From positions 1-14,970 of the forward strand of contig DASZIL010000138.1 of NCBI GenBank assembly GCA_035949255.1: 14,970 nucleotides of DNA, written 5' to 3'. Positions 1-5,851 of this stretch are shown piece by piece. A program made the translations under genes and the position numbers. How positions within the stretch are numbered: position 1 is the stretch's first letter; every line of letters starts with the position of its first letter. The DNA is from GAS188 sp035949255 (GTDB taxonomy: Bacteria; Pseudomonadota; Alphaproteobacteria; Rhizobiales; Beijerinckiaceae). Below the pieces are notes generated by a model. It did not search any database and had not been told where the DNA came from. It worked only from the letters and a program-made list of their open reading frames with translations.

Positions 1-1002
1 GTCTCTCAGGCGGTTTTGCTCGGCCTCTCGGCCGCGCTCTCGCACACGGCCGTGGTATGGGTGGTGGCGCTCGGCGGCCAATATCTCGGGCAGGACCTCA
101 ATGGCGAGGCGGTCGAGCCCTATCTTCAGCTCGTCTCCGCCGCCATCATCATCGGCATCGCGCTTTGGATGTTTCGGCGCACGCGACGCGATCAACTCAT
201 GGCAGAGGAGGGGCATCACCACCACCATCATCACGGTGCGCGGCTTCGTAAGATTGACACCGGGCACGGCGTCATGGCGCTCGAGATATTCGAGGAAGGG
301 GCGCCGCCCCGCTGGCGCCTCAGATTCGAGAGCGGCCATGGGTGGGCCGCGAAGGATGTGAGGCTTGCCACCGAGCGCCCGGACAAGAGCCGCCAGGCTT
401 TCTCCTTCGCCGATCGTGGCGGCTTTCTCGAAAGCGTCGATGAAATCCCCGAGCCCCATGCGTTCCTGGCGCGCCTCAGCCTCGGCCATGGCGGCCAGTC
501 TCATGAATATGACGTTCCGTTCATCGAAGGCGAGCACGGCCATGATCACGCTCCGATGCCAGTGCCCGAGACCGAAGGCGGCCTTCGCCTGACGCAGGAC
601 GGCGCCTTCATGGACACGCATGAAATGGAACATGCCGAGGAGATCAGCCGCCGGTTCCAGGATCGCAACGTCACGACGGGGCAGATCCTGCTCTTTGGCC
701 TCACCGGAGGCCTCATCCCTTGCCCCGCCGCGATCACCGTGCTGCTGATCTGTCTCCAGCTCAAGCAGCTCACCCTCGGCGTCGCCCTGGTCGCCTGTTT
801 CAGCATCGGGCTTGCGGTGACCATGGTCTCGGTCGGCGTGATCGCCTCCTTGAGCATGAACCGAATCCGCGAGCGATGGTCGGGCTTTGATGCTTTCGCC
901 CGACGAGCCCCTTACGCCTCAGCCGCGCTCATGCTTCTCGTCGCGGCCTATATGGCGGCCTCGGGTTGGATCGGGCTCGGCGAGGCTCGTCTCTTGGGCT
1001 GA
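1..1002 (+). CDS. rcnA: Nickel/cobalt efflux transporter, RcnA-like (5' end missing)
   Basis: Inner-membrane exporter of Ni2+/Co2+ (NiCoT/RcnA family). The frame is open from base 1, so the N-terminus, including the usual metal-binding first helices, lies upstream of the window. Visible parts: a helix beginning LLGLSAALSHTAVVW, a second helix (about residues 38-57 of the fragment), then a His-rich stretch with seven consecutive His codons (214-234). Next comes a hydrophilic insert of roughly 130 residues ending in a GEHGHDHA segment. Three C-terminal helices follow, with the family motif GLTGGLIPCPAA near residue 235. The His-rich loop and GGLIPCPAA motif are typical of RcnA; the long insert is much larger than the loop of E. 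coli RcnA. No regulator gene (rcnR/frmR type) is visible downstream. Family assignment is confident; the exact metal is inferred. Confidence 0.88.
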   Translation, partial: VSQAVLLGLSAALSHTAVVWVVALGGQYLGQDLNGEAVEPYLQLVSAAIIIGIALWMFRRTRRDQLMAEEGHHHHHHHGARLRKIDTGHGVMALEIFEEGAPPRWRLRFESGHGWAAKDVRLATERPDKSRQAFSFADRGGFLESVDEIPEPHAFLARLSLGHGGQSHEYDVPFIEGEHGHDHAPMPVPETEGGLRLTQDGAFMDTHEMEHAEEISRRFQDRNVTTGQILLFGLTGGLIPCPAAITVLLICLQLKQLTLGVALVACFSIGLAVTMVSVGVIASLSMNRIRERWSGFDAFARRAPYASAALMLLVAAYMAASGWIGLGEARLLG

Positions 1003-1016
1003 AAACCCAAGGTTTT
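993..1016 (+). terminator. Possible weak intrinsic terminator after the rcnA-like gene
   Basis: A 6-bp perfect stem CTTGGG (993-998) / CCCAAG (1006-1011) with a 7-nt loop is followed by G and four T. The stem overlaps the stop codon of the exporter gene. It is short and AT-poor downstream, so it may only be a weak terminator. Confidence 0.35.
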
Positions 1017-1093
1017 CAAGGCCAAATCCCCGCTCTCGACCGCGCCAAGGCGCTCAGCTTTTTGCAACGGATATTTGATCGAAAGCGTGGAAC

Positions 1094-1107
1094 GATACGG
1101 TTGTATC
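1094..1107. promoter_or_regulatory. Short inverted repeat upstream of the DUF1259 gene, possible operator
   Basis: GATAC (1094-1098), spacer GGTT, GTATC (1103-1107) form a perfect 5-bp inverted repeat. It lies about 86 bp upstream of the chosen DUF1259 start, in the only non-coding stretch before it. The size and symmetry would suit a TetR-type dimer, but no such regulator is in the window, and a 5-bp arm can arise by chance. Confidence 0.25.
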
Positions 1108-1192
1108 ACGAATTGTTCAGATGAAATTTGTCACAGCCCGTGAAAGATGGGCGCGCAGACGGGTGGCGGTGCAGGGAACATGGGAGATACCG

Positions 1193-2071
1193 ATGCGCGT
1201 AAGATTTCCGGCAACCCTCCTCGCGCTTTTCCTTGCAGGCGTTCCAGCCCATGCCGAGCCTGATTGGAAAGCGGTCGCGCAAGCGCTCGGCAAGGAGGGA
1301 GCGGTTCAGGGGGGCGGTGTCTATCGCGTCGGGCTGCCACGCAGCGATCTCAAGGTGAAATTGGACGGCGTGGATCTCAAACCCGGCTTCGCGCTCGGCT
1401 CCTGGCTCGCTTTCATGCCGATGGGCAACGAGGCGATGGTGATGGGCGACCTCGTGCTCACGGGCGAGGAAGTGAACCCGGTCATGAAGAAATTTCTCGA
1501 GAACGGGATCGAGATTACGGCGCTCCACAACCATCTCCTGCGCGCGGAGCCGGCCACGATGTATATGCATGTTTCGGCGCATGGCGATCCGCTGAAGCTC
1601 GCCGCCGCGTTTCATGAGGGGCTTGCGCTCAGCGGCACGCCGCTCGGCCCCAATCCCTCCGCCCCACAAGCCTCGGTCGATCTCGACACGGGCGCGCTTG
1701 ACGTCGCGCTTGGCTTCAAGGGAAAGGCCAATGGGGCGATCTACGCGTTTTCGATCCCACGCGCCGAGGCCGTGAAGGAAGAAGGGATGGCCCTTCCCGA
1801 AGCGATGGGCTCGGCGATCGGCATCAATTTCCAGGCGACCGGCGCGGGCAAGGCTGCCATCACGGGCGACCTCATTCTGATCGCGTCGGAGGTCAACCCG
1901 GTGTTGCGCGCCTTGCAGGAGAACGGCATCGAGGTGACGGCGGTGCATAACCACATGCTCGATGACGAGCCGCGCCTCTTCTTCATGCATTTCTGGGCGA
2001 ATGATGATGCACAAAGGCTCGCCAAAGGCATGCGGGCAGCGCTCGACAAGATCGCCGTCAAGAAGAACTGA
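1193..2071 (+). CDS. Secreted DUF1259 (LppY/LpqO family) protein with two tandem repeats
   Basis: 292-residue exported protein of the DUF1259 (LppY/LpqO) family; biochemical function unknown. I chose ATG 1193 rather than an upstream in-frame ATG at 1121. It gives a classic signal peptide (MRVRFPATLLALFLAGVPAHA, cut before EPDWK) and has a GGGAGA ribosome site about 6 nt upstream. The mature protein is an internal duplication: an ENGIE-TALHNH block with HNH at residues 112-114 is repeated as ENGIE-TAVHNH with HNH at 252-254. The following MH histidines are at 126 and 266, so the period is exactly 140 residues in both cases. The paired histidines suggest metal or ligand binding (inference). Downstream is an MFS transporter 121 bp away, possibly co-transcribed. 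Confidence 0.85.
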   Translation: MRVRFPATLLALFLAGVPAHAEPDWKAVAQALGKEGAVQGGGVYRVGLPRSDLKVKLDGVDLKPGFALGSWLAFMPMGNEAMVMGDLVLTGEEVNPVMKKFLENGIEITALHNHLLRAEPATMYMHVSAHGDPLKLAAAFHEGLALSGTPLGPNPSAPQASVDLDTGALDVALGFKGKANGAIYAFSIPRAEAVKEEGMALPEAMGSAIGINFQATGAGKAAITGDLILIASEVNPVLRALQENGIEVTAVHNHMLDDEPRLFFMHFWANDDAQRLAKGMRAALDKIAVKKN

Positions 2072-2192
2072 TCGACGCGCTCCGCTTGCGGCAACAGGGA
2101 AGGATCGGGATGCGCTCGCCTCGCCGGGAGCCCGAGCGGCCGCCGCGTCTTGCGCTTGAAGCGAGCGGCGCGCTCTTTGACGCGAGCGGCCG

Positions 2193-3446
2193 ATGAGAAC
2201 CGTCGGCGATGAGTGGTGGCGGCCCTTGCCGCCTGGAACCACGAAGGATGCCTTGCGCATCCTCGTCGCGCGCGGCGTGCGCGCCTTCGCGGATGGTTTC
2301 GTCTCCGTGCTCTTGCCCATCTACCTTCTCGAGCTCGGCTTTAGCGTCTTCGCCATCGGGGTGATCATCACGTCGACGCTCATCGGCTCCGCGCTTCTGA
2401 CGCTTTGGGCCGGGCTCTTCGCCAACCGGCACAAGCGGCGGCACATGCTGCTTGCGGCCTGTCTGCTGATGGCGGCGACCGGCGCGGGCTTCGCGGTCAC
2501 GCGGGATTTCTGGCCTCTCCTCATCATCGCCTTCGTCGGGACGGTCAATCCGAGCTCAGGCGACGTAAGCCTCTTTCTGCCGCTCGAGCAGACGATGCTG
2601 GCCCAGGCGATCGAGCCGAAGCGGCGTACCGCGCTTTTCGCGCGCTACAGCCTCATCGGGACGCTCGCTGGCGGCTTCGGCGTCGTCGCCGCATCAATCC
2701 CCGATCTTGTGGCGCAGAGATGGGACTTGCCGCATCGTGACGCCATGCAGGGGATGTTTGCGCTCTATGGGGCCCTCGGCCTCTTGGCGCTCTTGCTTTA
2801 TCGGCCATTGACGCCCGCGATCGAGGCGGCGCCCGAAGCCCCGCCCGCTCCCTTGCGGCAATCGCGGGGCATCGTCTACGGCCTCGCGGCGCTGTTCAGC
2901 ATCGACTCATTCGGCAGCGGTTTCTTTGTCCAGTCGCTCCTCGCGCTTTGGCTTTATCAAACCTTCGATCTTTCCGTCACGACGGCCGCGTCCATCTTGT
3001 TCTGGAGCAGCATCTTCTCGGCGGTCTCCTTTCTTCTCGCCGTGCCGATCTCGCAGCGCTTCGGCCTCATCAACACCATGGTGTTCACGCATCTGCCATC
3101 GAATGTCTTTTTGATGCTCGTGCCCTTCGCGCCAAACCTTTCGACCGCGATCGGCTTGCTGCTGGCACGCAGCGCCTTGTCGCAAATGGATGTGCCGACA
3201 CGAACGTCGTATGTGATGTCCGTGGTGACGCCGCAGGAGCGGCCGGCCGCGGCAAGCTTGACGGCGGTGCCGCGAAGCTTCGCATCGGCACTGAGCCCCT
3301 TGCTCGCCGGCTACATCATGAGCGTTTCGGCATTCGGCTGGCCGCTCGTCATCGGCGGCGCGCTGAAGACGATCTATGACCTCCTTCTCCTCGCCAAGTT
3401 TCAGAAGGTGCGGCCGGCGGAGGAGGCCGGCGCGCCGGCGAGTTGA
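2193..3446 (+). CDS. MFS transporter, substrate unknown
   Basis: 417-residue major facilitator superfamily permease, expected to have about 12 membrane helices. The MFS motif A loop between helices 2 and 3 is recognisable at residues 74-83 (GLFANRHKRR). Hydrophobic segments continue through both halves, with a hydrophilic middle loop near residues 205-225 rich in Pro/Ala/Glu. An in-frame stop at 2178-2180 limits the start to ATG 2193 or later; no strong Shine-Dalgarno is visible. It follows the secreted DUF1259 gene on the same strand and converges with the EamA gene, whose stop is 30 bp away. Substrate cannot be told from sequence; drug, sugar or metabolite efflux are all possible. Confidence 0.85.
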   Translation: MRTVGDEWWRPLPPGTTKDALRILVARGVRAFADGFVSVLLPIYLLELGFSVFAIGVIITSTLIGSALLTLWAGLFANRHKRRHMLLAACLLMAATGAGFAVTRDFWPLLIIAFVGTVNPSSGDVSLFLPLEQTMLAQAIEPKRRTALFARYSLIGTLAGGFGVVAASIPDLVAQRWDLPHRDAMQGMFALYGALGLLALLLYRPLTPAIEAAPEAPPAPLRQSRGIVYGLAALFSIDSFGSGFFVQSLLALWLYQTFDLSVTTAASILFWSSIFSAVSFLLAVPISQRFGLINTMVFTHLPSNVFLMLVPFAPNLSTAIGLLLARSALSQMDVPTRTSYVMSVVTPQERPAAASLTAVPRSFASALSPLLAGYIMSVSAFGWPLVIGGALKTIYDLLLLAKFQKVRPAEEAGAPAS

Positions 3447-3475
3447 GGGCCGCGAATCACAAGGGTTGCGCGCAT

Positions 3476-4333
3476 TCACGCAAATCGAATGAGGCAGGCG
3501 CCGGCCGTGGCGAGCGCGATCGCGCCGGCGCGGCGGGGGCTCAAGCCTTCGCCGAGCCACGCGGCGATGAGTGCCGCGAAGACGACGCTCGTGTCGCGAA
3601 GCGCCGCGCCGATCGCGATCGGCGCCTGGGTCCAGACCCAGAGAATGAGAACGTAGGAGAGAATGGCGGCGCTCGTCCCGATGGTCGCGACGCGAAGATG
3701 CGAGCGCAACGCCTGGCGCAGCGGCACGGGATGGCGCGTCATATGGAGCGTGCCGAAGACGCAAGCGTTCACGATCGATGCCGTGAGCCCATAGCCGAGG
3801 ACGGAGGACGAGAATCTCGCGCCGTTCCCGTCGCAAATCGCGTAACCCGCGGAGCAGGCGCCCGCAAGCAGGGCGTAGGCCAGAGCCTTCGGTTGGTGCC
3901 GGCCTTCCGCGAAGGCAAAGAGCGCAATGCCGGCCGACACGAGCGCGATGCCGGCGACGCCAAAAGGGCCGACGGCCTCGCCTTGCAAGAAGCTCGCGAG
4001 GAAAAGCACGAGCAAGGGCGAGGTCGCTCGCGCCAGAGGGTAGACGAAGCCGAAGCCTGCGCCATGCGCATAGCCGCGCAGCAACGCGATGAGCATCATG
4101 AGGTTGAGGCACGCCGAGCCGCAAAGCCATGGCAAAGCCGCGGCCGAAGGGAGCGGAACCAGCATCAGCAAAGGGATGGACAAAAGGCCTGAGCCGACGA
4201 CCTGGGCCGCCATAGCGCTGCGCGGATCAGGTGACGCCCTGACGGCTGCGTTCCACGCCGCGTGCAACAAGGCGCTCAGAAGCGCGGCCCCGACGACGAC
4301 GCTACCGATGCCGTAGGGCAAGGCCCGCTCCAC
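3476..4333 (-). CDS. EamA/DMT-superfamily transporter
   Basis: 285-residue drug/metabolite transporter with two EamA repeats, roughly residues 8-135 and 147-283, about ten hydrophobic helices in all. The start is GTG (bases 4333-4331), with only a weak GGGA just upstream; a better AAGGAG at 4360-4355 is about 21 nt away, so a slightly different start is possible. The first helix carries the LLHAAWN motif frequent in this family, and the second repeat ends in AAWLGEGLSPRRAGAIALATAGACL, a typical EamA C-terminal helix pair with Gly/Glu at the turn. It is the last gene of a minus-strand run after the GNAT gene (36-nt gap). Members export amino acids, nucleosides or small metabolites; linkage to GNAT and XRE-cupin genes fits export of a small amine or amino acid, which is inference. 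Confidence 0.85.
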   Translation of the reverse strand: MERALPYGIGSVVVGAALLSALLHAAWNAAVRASPDPRSAMAAQVVGSGLLSIPLLMLVPLPSAAALPWLCGSACLNLMMLIALLRGYAHGAGFGFVYPLARATSPLLVLFLASFLQGEAVGPFGVAGIALVSAGIALFAFAEGRHQPKALAYALLAGACSAGYAICDGNGARFSSSVLGYGLTASIVNACVFGTLHMTRHPVPLRQALRSHLRVATIGTSAAILSYVLILWVWTQAPIAIGAALRDTSVVFAALIAAWLGEGLSPRRAGAIALATAGACLIRFA

Positions 4334-4369
4334 GATCCCGATCCGCGAGAAAAGCTCCTTTCGCCGTGC

Positions 4370-4906
4370 TCATGCAAGCGGCTTGTAGAAATAGGTCGTC
4401 GCGCATGGCCTTCCGTCGGGCCACAAGGCGAAGTCGGGGATGACCCCGACCTTCTTCCAACCGAGGCGCGCATAAAGCCGTTCCGCATCGCTTCCCGTCA
4501 CCGTGTCGAGCACCAGGAGGGTCTTGCTGAGCGCGCGCGCCGCGTCCTCGGCCGCCTGCATCAACAAGGCCCCGATGCCTCTGCGCCTTGCGGTGCGGCG
4601 CACGAGCATCTTGGATACGTCGGCGCGATGCGCCTGATTGTCGGGTTGGGCGAGCACGAGATGCACGGTGCCGAGCACGGCTTTCGTGGCGCCATCCTCC
4701 GCGATCAGCAGCTTGCGCTTGCCCGAAGCGACATCGTCCGCGACGAGACGCCAGAACGCCTGGGCTCTCAGCTGCGACAAGGGCGACATGAAGCCGACCG
4801 AGGCGCCGCCTTCGACGCAATCCATCAAGACATCGCAAAGCACGCGGTTTTGCTCATGCGCCTCCTTTCCGGAGAGCGAGCGAATCGAGACGGAGCCTTC
4901 GGTCAA
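4370..4906 (-). CDS. GNAT-family N-acetyltransferase
   Basis: 178-residue acetyl-CoA-dependent N-acetyltransferase. The acetyl-CoA pyrophosphate-binding motif R/Q-x-x-G-x-G/A is at residues 107-113 (RRRGIGA), followed by the usual amphipathic helix (LLMQAAEDAAR). The C-terminal YARLGW (145-150) is the common GNAT motif B region. The start is a TTG at 4906-4904 with GGAAAG about 4 nt upstream, formed by the last codons of the XRE gene; only one base separates that stop codon from this start, so translation is probably coupled. No earlier ATG/GTG is available in frame. It resembles the broad amine/amino acid acetylating group; the substrate is unknown. It would act in the cytoplasm, alongside the downstream EamA exporter. 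Confidence 0.85.
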   Translation of the reverse strand: MTEGSVSIRSLSGKEAHEQNRVLCDVLMDCVEGGASVGFMSPLSQLRAQAFWRLVADDVASGKRKLLIAEDGATKAVLGTVHLVLAQPDNQAHRADVSKMLVRRTARRRGIGALLMQAAEDAARALSKTLLVLDTVTGSDAERLYARLGWKKVGVIPDFALWPDGRPCATTYFYKPLA

Positions 4907-4907
4907 T

Positions 4908-5522
4908 TCACTTTCCTCGCCCTGATGGCGCCGTCATCGGCGGAAGCCTTCTCGTCGTGAGGGCCACGAGATGGCGGGAGGGCTTGCGGCCCCGGTTTCG
5001 GAAGGCGACCGGCCGATCGAGCTGCATCGCGAGGCAATCGCCGGCATCGAGGCGATGCAACGTCTCGCCGACGCTCACCTCGATTGTGCCTTCGAGCACG
5101 AAGACCTGCTGATCGACATGCGGTTCGCGAAAGCCGCTGTCATAGGCGACCCGCGTGCCTGGGGGCAGCACGACCTCGACGAGCTCGATCGGAGAAGGAA
5201 AGCCCGGCGGGGACAGGTTGCGCCTTACGTAGCCGGTCTCCGGGTCGCGCCATTCGGGCTGATCCTTCTGCCTCGCGACCGGTGCGGCATCGCCGTGCTC
5301 TTGCGGCGCGAACAGGGAAGCGAGCGTCACGCCGAGGCTCGCCGAGAGCTTGTCGAGCACGCTCGCGGTCGGGCTGCTCTCGACGCGCTCGATGAGCGAG
5401 ATCATGGAACGGCTCACGCCGGAGCGCCGCGACAATTCGTCGAGCGTGAGCTCCTGTCGCATCCGCAAATCCTTGAGGCGCGACGCGATGCGGCCCTCGA
5501 TCTCGGCAACCCTCTGTTCCAT
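4908..5522 (-). CDS. XRE-family transcriptional regulator with C-terminal cupin sensor domain
   Basis: 204-residue DNA-binding regulator. Residues about 15-71 form an XRE helix-turn-helix (RLKDLR...TLDELSRRSGVSRSMISLIER...), and residues about 118-195 form a cupin_2 beta-barrel (PHVDQQVFVLEGTIEV, then LDAGD). The start was taken as ATG 5522-5520 (MEQRVAEIE): the frame stays open upstream to 5606 but the extra 28 residues do not look like the family. No Shine-Dalgarno is present before this ATG; a promoter-like sequence ends 7 nt upstream, so the mRNA may be leaderless. It heads the XRE-GNAT-EamA unit, and is divergent from the ilv operon. XRE-cupin proteins usually bind a small-molecule ligand and control neighbouring metabolic genes; the ligand here is unknown. 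Confidence 0.9.
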   Translation of the reverse strand: MEQRVAEIEGRIASRLKDLRMRQELTLDELSRRSGVSRSMISLIERVESSPTASVLDKLSASLGVTLASLFAPQEHGDAAPVARQKDQPEWRDPETGYVRRNLSPPGFPSPIELVEVVLPPGTRVAYDSGFREPHVDQQVFVLEGTIEVSVGETLHRLDAGDCLAMQLDRPVAFRNRGRKPSRHLVALTTRRLPPMTAPSGRGK

Positions 5523-5529
5523 TATCAAG

Positions 5530-5558
5530 GAAATATCATCCAGTTTATTGGAAATCAA
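5530..5558 (-). promoter_or_regulatory. Candidate promoter of the XRE-cupin operon
   Basis: On the minus strand, TTGATT (5558-5553) is followed after 17 nt by TATTTC (5535-5530). The -35 is 4 of 6 to TTGACA and the -10 is weak. Transcription would begin at or next to the ATG at 5522, which matches the absence of a ribosome binding site. Low confidence because the -10 is poor. Confidence 0.3.
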
Positions 5559-5611
5559 GTCGCTTGACCAGCGCGGCTCGGCAGAGGAGAGAAGAAGGGC
5601 GAGCAATCGGC

Positions 5612-5637
5612 GCGCTAACGTTCGGTCATGCGCTAAC
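5612..5637. repeat. Direct repeat GCGCTAAC upstream of the ilv promoter
   Basis: Two copies of GCGCTAAC (5612-5619 and 5630-5637) start 18 bp apart and end immediately before the -35 hexamer of the ilv promoter. The position suits an activator or divergent regulator site. The protein that might bind is not known; the divergent XRE-cupin regulator is one candidate. Confidence 0.35.
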
Positions 5638-5666
5638 TTGACTCTTGCCTGCCCGCTCGGCTAAGT
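5638..5666 (+). promoter_or_regulatory. sigma-70-type promoter of the ilv leader/ilvB operon
   Basis: TTGACT (5638-5643) and CTAAGT (5661-5666) are separated by an ideal 17 nt. The -35 matches TTGACA at 5 of 6 and the -10 matches TATAAT at 4 of 6. Transcription would start near 5673-5674, leaving about 21 nt before the leader peptide start. Confidence 0.65.
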
Positions 5667-5694
5667 TTTGGGTAATCGCTGGGAGAATTGCGAC

Positions 5695-5730
5695 GTGTCG
5701 AATCTCATTCTCGTAAGGTGGCGCTGGTAA
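5695..5730 (+). CDS. ilv operon leader peptide (MSNLILVRWRW)
   Basis: An 11-codon open frame, GTG to TAA, reading MSNLILVRWRW. Codons 4-7 are Leu-Ile-Leu-Val, the three end products of the pathway encoded downstream, which is the hallmark of a transcription-attenuation leader peptide. GGGAGA at 5681-5686 lies 8 nt before the GTG, a good ribosome site. It sits about 21 nt after the predicted transcription start and ends 43 nt before an intrinsic terminator stem. The codons for the last Arg-Trp overlap the RNA segment GCGCTGG, which can pair with CCAGCGC downstream, so the RWRW tail may be shaped by RNA pairing. Too short for ordinary gene prediction; the amino acid content, ribosome site and terminator together make it convincing. 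Confidence 0.85.
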   Translation: MSNLILVRWRW

Positions 5731-5766
5731 CGGACGGTCCTCGACGACCGGCCCGAGTGCCAGCGC
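5721..5766 (+). promoter_or_regulatory. ilv attenuator: alternative RNA pairings
   Basis: GCGCTGG (5721-5727, end of the leader peptide) pairs perfectly over 7 bp with CCAGCGC (5760-5766). Inside the loop is a small hairpin, CGGTC (5735-5739) / GACCG (5746-5750). GGCCCG (5750-5755), also inside the loop, could instead pair over 6 bp with CGGGCC (5784-5789), the right arm of the terminator. That antiterminator pairing is topologically blocked while the 7-bp stem exists. A ribosome stalled on the Leu/Ile/Val codons should cover GCGCTGG and release it. The structural logic is inference; the complementarity is seen directly. Confidence 0.6.
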
Positions 5767-5772
5767 GTATAC

Positions 5773-5795
5773 AGGCCCCGAAGCGGGCCTTTTTT
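5773..5795 (+). terminator. Intrinsic terminator of the ilv attenuator
   Basis: AGGCCC (5773-5778), loop CGAAGC, GGGCCT (5785-5790): a perfect 6-bp GC-rich stem followed by an unbroken run of six T (5790-5795). It lies 43 nt after the leader-peptide stop and 56 nt before the ilvB start. A terminator inside an operon leader has no obvious role other than attenuation. Confidence 0.9.
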
Positions 5796-5851
5796 ATTGC
5801 CGAAAATTCGGCCGCCGCGGCGGCGTCGTGTTCGAAAGACGGAGAAGGGCC

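Noticed and set aside
214..234. Seven-His codon run as an engineered affinity tag
   Set aside because: It is internal, codons are mixed CAT/CAC, and His-rich loops are normal in RcnA-family exporters.
1089..1110. GGAAC at 1089 as a -35 of an EcfG-type general stress promoter
   Set aside because: No CGTT at the required 16-17 nt spacing.
3466..3483. TTGCG/CGCAA hairpin between the convergent MFS and EamA genes as bidirectional terminator
   Set aside because: Only a 5-bp stem with 8-nt loop, no T run on either side, and it overlaps the EamA stop region.
2907..4130. 407-codon minus-strand frame across the end of the MFS gene and the EamA gene
   Set aside because: Arg-rich shadow spanning two real genes on opposite strands, no recognisable family.
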